Of a DNA stretch of 36,249 nucleotides, positions 30,546 to 36,249 are shown one piece after another. The stretch's first letter is position 1. Each line of letters begins with the position of its first letter. Below the pieces are notes generated by a model that saw nothing but the letters and a program-made list of their open reading frames with translations, was not told where the DNA came from and did not search any database. The stretch comes from Bacteroidota bacterium (GTDB lineage: Bacteria > Bacteroidota > Bacteroidia > Bacteroidales > UBA4417), in NCBI GenBank assembly GCA_013376995.1, contig JACAAZ010000020.1, forward strand, positions 60,414 to 96,662, written 5' to 3'. A program made the position numbers and the translations under genes.

Positions 30546-32600
30546 TTACCAGATGGTAGCCCTTTTATCTTCAGGGATAAATCGCTTATCTGCGGGTTTG
30601 ATATCAAAAGCCTGGTAAAATGCAGGAATATTATATACGATTCCATTAACACGAGCTTCACCAGGTGAATGCACGTCTTCTTTAAGCCTGCGCATCAAAG
30701 CCTTTTCGCGAATATTGTTTCGCCAAACCTGGGCATAGGAAAGGAAGAATCGCTGAGTAGGAGTGAAGCCATCAACAGCTGCTTTCATATCCTTGCCTTC
30801 CATTGCTTTCAGGAAAGCTGTATAGGAAATGTTTACACCACCAAGGTCAGCAATGTTTTCACCAAGGGTGAGTTGTCCATCGACATGCAATGAATCCAGG
30901 ATCTTAAACTGGTTATATTGATCAACCAGAACCTTGGTTTGTTTTTCGAAGTTTTTCGAATCTTCCGGTTTCCACCAATCGGTTAAATTTCCTTCTTTAT
31001 CATATTGTCTTCCCTGGTCATCAAAACCATGGCTCATTTCGTGGCCTATAACAACCCCAATTGCACCATAGTTGACCGCATCGTCAGCATCGATCCAGAA
31101 GAAAGGAGGCTGAAGAATGGCTGCCGGGAATACGATCTCGTTCATGTTTGGATTATAATATGCATTCACGGTTTGAGGAGTCATGCCCCATTCGGAGCGG
31201 TCAACTGCTTTCCCGATTTTAGCCAGCTCCTTCTTAACGAGAAATTTGCTTGCGCTAAGATTGTTCCTGAAGTATGAATCATTTGTAATATCCATGGAAC
31301 TGTAATCGATCCATTTATCAGGATATCCAACTTTTACATTTATTTTATCCAGTTTGGCAATAGCTTCTTTCTTGGTAGAATCGCTCATCCAGGTCAGGTT
31401 TAGTATCCTTTCGTGAAGAGCAGATTTCAGGTTGTTCACCAGGGTGATCATCCTCTCCTTAGCAGCAGGAGGGAAGAATTTTGCTACATAAAGCTGTCCG
31501 ACAGCTTCTCCGAGTGATGAACTTGTATTATCCAGAATGCGTTTCCACCTGGGTTGCTGTTCAGTAGTGCCGGACATTACAGTGCCAAAGAAGGAAAAAT
31601 GCTCCTTATCGAGGTTTGATGACAGATACTCAGCAGTATTGTTGAGCAAGTTCCATTTCAGATAAATTTTCCAATCATTTACAGGAATACTTGAGAGAAG
31701 CCCTGTTACACCCTTGAAGAATTTTGGCTGTCCAACGTTTATTTCGCTGGTAGCAGTGATACCCATTCCCGAGAAGTAAGATTCCCAGTTGAATCCCGGA
31801 GCCAGAGTTTTCAGCCCTGCGAGATCATATTTGTTATAATTGGCAATAGGATTTCTAAGTTCCAGCTTTGTGGATGAGATCTTGGCTAATTCCGTTTCAA
31901 TTTTCATAACGGTTTCAGCCTGTTTTGATGCTTCAACTGCATCAATACCTGTTAATGTGAACATTTTGGCAATGTACTTGACATACTCTTTCCTGATTTC
32001 TGCGGAACGGGTGTCGGTACCCAGGTAATAATCCCTGTCAGGTAAACATAAACCACCCTGGTAAAGTTGGGCGATTACCTTATTGCTGTTCTTTTCATCC
32101 GGAGCCCCGAAGAAATTAAAAAGAGGGTAAAGGCCAAAAAGGTGAGTTTCAACTACCTGTTTCTGAATATCCTCAGTGGTTTTGAGGGCATCGATCTTGG
32201 CAAATTCAGGCTTGATAGGTTCCATACCTGCTTTATCGATGCTGATGGTGTCCATACCTGTATTGTAGAAATCACGTATCTTCTGGTTAACAGATCCCTG
32301 CTTGGCATTCTTATCTGCAGATGCATCTTTCATTAGTTCCTGCAACTGCTTGTAATTTTCTTCTTCCAGGACTTCAAATGCACCATATCGGCTATATTCA
32401 GCTGGTATGGGATTGTTTTTTAGCCAGTTACCATTGGCATAGTGATAAAAATCATCTCCTGCCTTAACAGTAGTGTCCATGTTGCTGCTTGAGAGTGCTT
32501 TCATGCCTTTTTCCTGTTTTTTGCAAGCTGTGCCTGTTCCCAGGATTGTTGCCACGCCTAACAGTATTAACAGCGTGTGTTTTAGGGTGTGATTTACCAT
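30546..32600 (-). CDS. M13 family (neprilysin/PepO-like) zinc metallopeptidase, lipoprotein
   Basis: This 684-aa protein has a lipobox (LGTGTAC, Cys26) after the hydrophobic signal. The M13 family features are clear: DDFYHYANGNWLKNNPIPAE near the N-terminus, NAYYNPNMNEIVFPAAILQP, the zinc motif VIGHEMSHGFDDQG (HEMSH about residues 519-523), and the third ligand region LGENIADLGG (about 580-587). It ends in VPG-less PADKRFIPEDKRATIW, the position of the conserved C-terminal CRVW/TIW motif. It would digest peptides at the cell envelope. Length fits the family (about 680 aa). It has its own promoter-like box and terminator, so it is probably monocistronic. Confidence 0.95.
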   Translation of the reverse strand: MVNHTLKHTLLILLGVATILGTGTACKKQEKGMKALSSSNMDTTVKAGDDFYHYANGNWLKNNPIPAEYSRYGAFEVLEEENYKQLQELMKDASADKNAKQGSVNQKIRDFYNTGMDTISIDKAGMEPIKPEFAKIDALKTTEDIQKQVVETHLFGLYPLFNFFGAPDEKNSNKVIAQLYQGGLCLPDRDYYLGTDTRSAEIRKEYVKYIAKMFTLTGIDAVEASKQAETVMKIETELAKISSTKLELRNPIANYNKYDLAGLKTLAPGFNWESYFSGMGITATSEINVGQPKFFKGVTGLLSSIPVNDWKIYLKWNLLNNTAEYLSSNLDKEHFSFFGTVMSGTTEQQPRWKRILDNTSSSLGEAVGQLYVAKFFPPAAKERMITLVNNLKSALHERILNLTWMSDSTKKEAIAKLDKINVKVGYPDKWIDYSSMDITNDSYFRNNLSASKFLVKKELAKIGKAVDRSEWGMTPQTVNAYYNPNMNEIVFPAAILQPPFFWIDADDAVNYGAIGVVIGHEMSHGFDDQGRQYDKEGNLTDWWKPEDSKNFEKQTKVLVDQYNQFKILDSLHVDGQLTLGENIADLGGVNISYTAFLKAMEGKDMKAAVDGFTPTQRFFLSYAQVWRNNIREKALMRRLKEDVHSPGEARVNGIVYNIPAFYQAFDIKPADKRFIPEDKRATIW

Positions 32601-32629
32601 GGTAGAGTTGTATGTTTAATAAAAGTGCG

Positions 32630-32637
32630 CAAAAATA
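32630..32637 (-). promoter_or_regulatory. Candidate -7 element TATTTTTG of the M13 peptidase gene
   Basis: On the minus strand TATTTTTG matches TAnnTTTG and ends 29 nt before the ATG at 32600. No TTTG box is found at -33. Confidence 0.45.
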
Positions 32638-32652
32638 GTAAAAGCCTTAATC

Positions 32653-32696
32653 CCTGAACTTAAGAATCGTTATAAGTTCAGGCATGATCGTTATAA
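32653..32696. promoter_or_regulatory. Inverted repeat combined with a 21-bp-spaced direct repeat
   Basis: CCTGAACTT (32653-32661) and AAGTTCAGG (32674-32682) are perfect 9-bp arms around 12 nt. ATCGTTATAA occurs at 32666-32675 and again at 32687-32696, exactly 21 bp apart. The element lies between the end of the 1062-aa gene and the -7 box of the peptidase gene, so it can be a terminator of the former or a regulator site of the latter. Confidence 0.4.
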
Positions 32697-32736
32697 TACC
32701 TTAAATATCCGGTTAAAGCTTCAGCTCTTTTTTTTC

Positions 32737-35700
32737 TCAAATCTTAACGATCCGAAACGTTCGTGAAAACCTGTCGTTGTATATCCTTAGCAAATATATG
32801 CCTGGGGCCATTTCTGACAGATCTATAGGGTAGTTGACAGTGCTGTTTACCGGAACCTGGAGATCTCTGGTTTTAATTAATGATCCTTCAATTGTTGAGA
32901 TTTCAGCTTTCATATTTCCATATGCAGAAAGTATTCTGCAATTGAAGATGCCATTTCCGGGGTTCGGGAATACAAGAATATCTTTTGGGTTATTTATTTC
33001 AGGAAAGCCAAAACTACATTCGCCATAATCAAATATTACTGTGATGATTCCTGAATTTCTGCAATCACTCAATTTATTCCGAATTTGTACTGAATAAGTC
33101 AGCATATCGAAGGCTATTCCGGTGGTCGCACAGTAGATGTTCGGGGTTGTTGCTCCATTGGACCAAAGATATTCTGAATTAGGATTTTCGACATTCAGGA
33201 ACAATGTATCCGTTGTACACATAACGATCGTATCCTTTCCAATGATGTGGGCCCCTGCCGGGATAAGATTAGCTACCGGTAATGGATAAACGTCAACTTC
33301 GACAGATCCGGTGCTTTGTGTAAATCCATCATCAATAACCAGGGAATAGGTTGTTGTAGATTTTGGGTTCACGATAGGATCACTTGCGGTTGAAAACGGG
33401 CCTTCATTGGTGCTCCAGGAGTAGGTGTAATCTCCCGACCCTCCCGAGGACATGGGATGAAGAACAGTAGATGCTCCATAGCAAATTGAAGATGGTTCAG
33501 CAGTTGGACTAGCCTGTAGTGGCCCTCCCTGAATTGTAACCAGGACATCTGAGGAAGAAGTACATCCGTGATTATCCATTACTTCAAGCGTATAGTTTGT
33601 TGTTGAATTTAAAATCTTTGTGGCTGTCGTTGCTGAATTTGGATTCTGTACCATGTTTGCCGGGCTCCATGAATAAGAGTAAGGTGGCAATCCGGATGAT
33701 GCTGAACCTGATAATAAGGTATATGTACCGTATGGAATAGTTTGTGAAGCCCCGGGGGTAGAAACGGGTGGTGTAAATACCGTTACAGTAACCGTCTTGG
33801 TAATTGTATGGAAACCATCGTCAACCAATAGTGTATAGATTGTTGTAACATCGGGTTGAACAGAAATATCTTCAAGATTTGATGTGAAACCTGCCGGTTC
33901 GGAAGTCCAGGAATAAATGAATGCACCGGAACCACCACCAACCTGGGCATTTATGGATGAAGCTGAACCCGGGCATATAGCTGGTGGAGTAGCAGATAAT
34001 TGCAGGGCAAGCGGGCCCCCGATAATAGTAACTGTCATAATATCCGAACGCTGACAGGAATTAGCCTGATCGGTAACAGTTAATGTGAAATCCGTGGTTT
34101 CCGATAGAACAACTGTTGCAGGATTCAGTATATCCGGATCCAGTAACTGGCTGGCAGGTTCCCAATGATAGGTAAGGTTTCCGCTTCCACCAGATGCTGA
34201 TCCATTCAGTGTTGTACTGGTTGCATAAGGAATTGATTTGTCGTTCCCGGCATTTGGTACCGGTGATGACAGGACAGCGACGGTTTTAACCAGTTGTCCA
34301 ACACAACCTTTGTCAGAAGTAACTCTTAATAGAACATTGTTTGATCCACTGTTGGGAAATGTATAAACCGGGTTTTGAAGGTTGGATGTGTCACCAAACA
34401 TCCCAAATGACCAGTGCCATGCAGTTGCATATCCATTTGGTACAACTGACTGATCGGTAAATTGTGTTTCTGCCCCGGCACAAGTATTTGTGAAACTGAA
34501 ATCTACCTGAGGGGGCCTGATAACTTCCGCCGTCAAATCGCTGGTACCTTCTGAGAAATACCACCAGGTGTTGATCATATTTTCGTTCTGATTACTCCAG
34601 GCATGGCAGCCAGTAATAACAGTTGAAGTAGGGAAAACGCACCCATTGACAGCATTTGTGTTACCACCCGGTAAATTGGAGTCGTCCCAATATATTGGTA
34701 GTTTGGTACTAAACACCGGAGCTGGTCGGACAATGTTCACGATCAACCCGGCATCATTATCTTCTACATCCCAAAGTGGCAGATTGGTTAGCCCATTGAG
34801 GTAATTGATGTTAAATGTTATGGTGGCTCCGCTCGGAACAGGTGCCCCGTTACCATCCAGCCCGTTCCAGGTAATGGTATCCCATAGATCACAGGCTTGC
34901 GAACCATTGATGGTGCCGGTAAGTACAACATCTTCAGGACCTTGACCAGGGGGATCTACATCAATGTTTAAGGTTAATGAACCCGGTTTATTCACACGTG
35001 CCATAATATCTACCGAACCGTTACAATTCGAGTGGCTTTGGACCTCGCATATGTGACCGATCTGCCCGGTCGGGAAAATGTTAATATCGGGATTATTGAG
35101 AAAAATCTTGTATTGAGGAAGATCACTTCCCGGCCAGGTGTCATCCGACATTCTGTCAATCACCCAATTATTTGTATTGGTAACACCCCATTGATTGCAA
35201 TAGGTGGTATAAGTGCCGCCATTCCATTCATTAATATTGAGTTGGGTAACAATTCCATCATCAGAATAAACAAATAGCTTGACAGGATATGATTGAATTA
35301 CATCACCGCTGGCATCATCTGACAACTGCCAGGCTTTACTCCACAACCTTCCGTTTTTGATAATTGTGTCCTGAGCGACAGTAATATCGAAAAAAAGCAT
35401 GTCCTGGCCTGAAAAACTTCCTCCGGATTGATAAGGCGCGAATTCGATATAGTAATTACCTGTTTTTGTAGGAGTAAGGATCTTAGGAGTATAACCTGTG
35501 GGATTTACAGTGCCAATTTTGGGCCCGGCTACTGCCTGGTCCCAACTGGTAATAAATCCATTGCCTGAAGCAGGGACCTGTGCTAATGTAAATCCAGTAA
35601 CAATAACTCCATCCGGATCCTTTACTTGGTAAAAAAGCGAATTGGTGCCATCATTAAACCCCAGGTATATTTTTTCTGTTGAAGGATCACTGATATAGAC

Positions 35701-35925
35701 GTTGAGCCTGTATTTTTCAGCACAACCAATCGTTGCAAAAGGAGTTCTGTGTGCTGACCCTGTACTCTGGTCAAACATTAGGCGGGTTCTCCTGTTTGCA
35801 GTTGTTGCAGGATTGGTGGGTTCCAGTTGTTTAGTTCCTTCAGCATGAAGGAGACTAACACTTACAAGGGAAAAATATACAACTACTGATAAGGTCCTGA
35901 TAAAACTGTTTAATCTCACTAGCAT
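32737..35925 (-). CDS. Large secreted PKD-repeat protein with T9SS type A sorting domain
   Basis: This 1062-aa protein has a signal peptide (VVVYFSLVSVSLLHAEG). The first 460 residues form an unfamiliar beta-rich region (YRLNVYISDPSTEKIYLGF, PTKTGNYYIEFAPY). A PKD domain follows (about 470-552, DFSFTNTCAGAETQF, AWHWSFGMFG), then three Ig/PKD-like repeats (about 555-860) with the recurring pattern GGSGNLTYHWEP, GGSGAFIYSWTS, GGSGDYTYSWST. The end is a type A sorting domain (about 984-1062: ILVFPNPGNGIFNC, ISTIEGSLIKTRDL, APGIYLLRIYN). It is therefore likely exported by T9SS and fixed to the cell surface, where it may act as an adhesin. No catalytic motif is visible. Confidence 0.85.
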   Translation of the reverse strand: MLVRLNSFIRTLSVVVYFSLVSVSLLHAEGTKQLEPTNPATTANRRTRLMFDQSTGSAHRTPFATIGCAEKYRLNVYISDPSTEKIYLGFNDGTNSLFYQVKDPDGVIVTGFTLAQVPASGNGFITSWDQAVAGPKIGTVNPTGYTPKILTPTKTGNYYIEFAPYQSGGSFSGQDMLFFDITVAQDTIIKNGRLWSKAWQLSDDASGDVIQSYPVKLFVYSDDGIVTQLNINEWNGGTYTTYCNQWGVTNTNNWVIDRMSDDTWPGSDLPQYKIFLNNPDINIFPTGQIGHICEVQSHSNCNGSVDIMARVNKPGSLTLNIDVDPPGQGPEDVVLTGTINGSQACDLWDTITWNGLDGNGAPVPSGATITFNINYLNGLTNLPLWDVEDNDAGLIVNIVRPAPVFSTKLPIYWDDSNLPGGNTNAVNGCVFPTSTVITGCHAWSNQNENMINTWWYFSEGTSDLTAEVIRPPQVDFSFTNTCAGAETQFTDQSVVPNGYATAWHWSFGMFGDTSNLQNPVYTFPNSGSNNVLLRVTSDKGCVGQLVKTVAVLSSPVPNAGNDKSIPYATSTTLNGSASGGSGNLTYHWEPASQLLDPDILNPATVVLSETTDFTLTVTDQANSCQRSDIMTVTIIGGPLALQLSATPPAICPGSASSINAQVGGGSGAFIYSWTSEPAGFTSNLEDISVQPDVTTIYTLLVDDGFHTITKTVTVTVFTPPVSTPGASQTIPYGTYTLLSGSASSGLPPYSYSWSPANMVQNPNSATTATKILNSTTNYTLEVMDNHGCTSSSDVLVTIQGGPLQASPTAEPSSICYGASTVLHPMSSGGSGDYTYSWSTNEGPFSTASDPIVNPKSTTTYSLVIDDGFTQSTGSVEVDVYPLPVANLIPAGAHIIGKDTIVMCTTDTLFLNVENPNSEYLWSNGATTPNIYCATTGIAFDMLTYSVQIRNKLSDCRNSGIITVIFDYGECSFGFPEINNPKDILVFPNPGNGIFNCRILSAYGNMKAEISTIEGSLIKTRDLQVPVNSTVNYPIDLSEMAPGIYLLRIYNDRFSRTFRIVKI

Positions 35926-36029
35926 GGGTCAGATACTTTTGCTGAGTAAACTGGTATCATCTATGTGTAATAGCAGAACCAGTGAGTGAATACCTTACAA
36001 ATATATAATACTTTAATTAAAATTCAGTC

Positions 36030-36059
36030 AAATAAAAGGCCCGCAATAACGGGCCTTTT
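36030..36059 (-). terminator. Rho-independent terminator of the gene at the right edge
   Basis: AAAAGGCCCG (36034-36043) and CGGGCCTTTT (36050-36059) form a perfect 10-bp stem with a 6-nt loop. On the minus strand it ends TTTTATTTG. It lies about 40 nt after the stop codon at 36098. Confidence 0.88.
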
Positions 36060-36097
36060 TGAAATATCATTAACTGTAAACTGCTGAATGACAAACT

Positions 36098-36249
36098 TTA
36101 CCTGATCAAAGTAATTGTTCCCCAGACCTGTTCGGTAAGGAACTGGTGCTCCCCTATATCTGTGTTGTTCCAGATACTTCCGTCCCTGTAAACCGCCTGT
36201 ACCCTCCAGATATACACATCCTGCTGGGCAGGGGATCCTTTGTAGGTCC
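36098..36249 (-). CDS. 3' end of a surface protein with T9SS type B (gliding-associated) C-terminal domain
   Basis: Only the last 49 codons and the stop are in the window; the 5' part lies beyond the right edge. The visible residues are TYKGSPAQQDVYIWRVQ, then AVYRDGSIWNNTDIGEHQF, then a tail ending WGTITLIR. The pattern QDVYIWRVQAVYRDG and the terminal GTITLIR fit the C-terminal domain of gliding-motility-associated or type B T9SS cargo, which differs from the type A domains elsewhere in this window. The terminator that follows supports a real gene end. The N-terminal content is unknown. Confidence 0.75.
   Translation of the reverse strand, partial: TYKGSPAQQDVYIWRVQAVYRDGSIWNNTDIGEHQFLTEQVWGTITLIR

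Overview
The window reads as chromosomal DNA of a member of the Bacteroidota, probably an uncultured Bacteroidales-like anaerobe. The evidence is several secreted proteins with type IX secretion (T9SS) C-terminal sorting domains, an ECF sigma/FecR pair with a DUF4974-type tail, a LytS/LytTR two-component pair, carboxypeptidase-regulatory and STN domains, and promoter boxes of the Bacteroidota TAnnTTTG type (best seen 10 nt in front of the tRNA gene). There is no rRNA gene, IS element, phage gene or CRISPR array. The genus cannot be told from the sequence.

Layout. (1) 1-288: eighteen back-to-back copies of a degenerate 16-bp repeat, probably continuing to the left. (2) 346-9091: a sulfur and redox island. 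A first + operon encodes an atypical thioredoxin, a membrane thioredoxin, a small DUF6132-like membrane protein and a DUF302 protein. A Rieske protein follows on the - strand. A second + operon encodes a Tat-exported molybdopterin oxidoreductase of the polysulfide/thiosulfate reductase type, its 4Fe-4S subunit, its NrfD-type membrane subunit, two half-size YeeE/YedE transporter proteins and two membrane-anchored rhodanese-fold proteins. (3) 9118-9906: a GH25 lysozyme (-). (4) 10163-14598: a cell-surface signalling cluster in which two paralogous secreted proteins flank an ECF sigma factor and its FecR anti-sigma factor. (5) 15161-17267: a uridine-kinase-like P-loop protein, a GH13 glycosidase and tRNA-Gly(CCC) with its own promoter and terminator. 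(6) 17532-25407: - strand secreted proteins (a 1353-aa dockerin-ended protein, an orphan XylF-like lipoprotein, a T9SS beta-sandwich protein and a T9SS zinc phospholipase/nuclease). (7) 25581-27547: an HI0933-family flavoprotein and a c-type cytochrome lipoprotein (+). (8) 27772-36249: - strand genes for a small secreted protein, a LytTR regulator and its sensor kinase, an M13 metallopeptidase, a 1062-aa PKD/T9SS protein and the 3' end of a further surface protein.

How the genes may work together. The island at 346-9091 looks like a complete route for inorganic sulfur: a periplasmic molybdoenzyme linked to the quinone pool by NrfD, a split thiosulfate-type channel, periplasmic sulfur-binding proteins and thioredoxins. 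Its most unusual point is that both rhodanese-fold proteins have lost the catalytic cysteine of the rhodanese loop, yet both end in Gly-Gly-Gly-Cys. In one of them this terminal cysteine is the only cysteine in the protein. The DUF6132-like protein of the neighbouring operon also ends exactly in Cys. This suggests a family of membrane-tethered sulfur carriers that work through a C-terminal swinging cysteine, and it is the best candidate here for an undescribed system. Substrate, direction and transport role are inference.

Starts: several long open frames begin at TTG codons upstream of a better ATG. The starts given here were chosen from signal-sequence position, spacing and family length.
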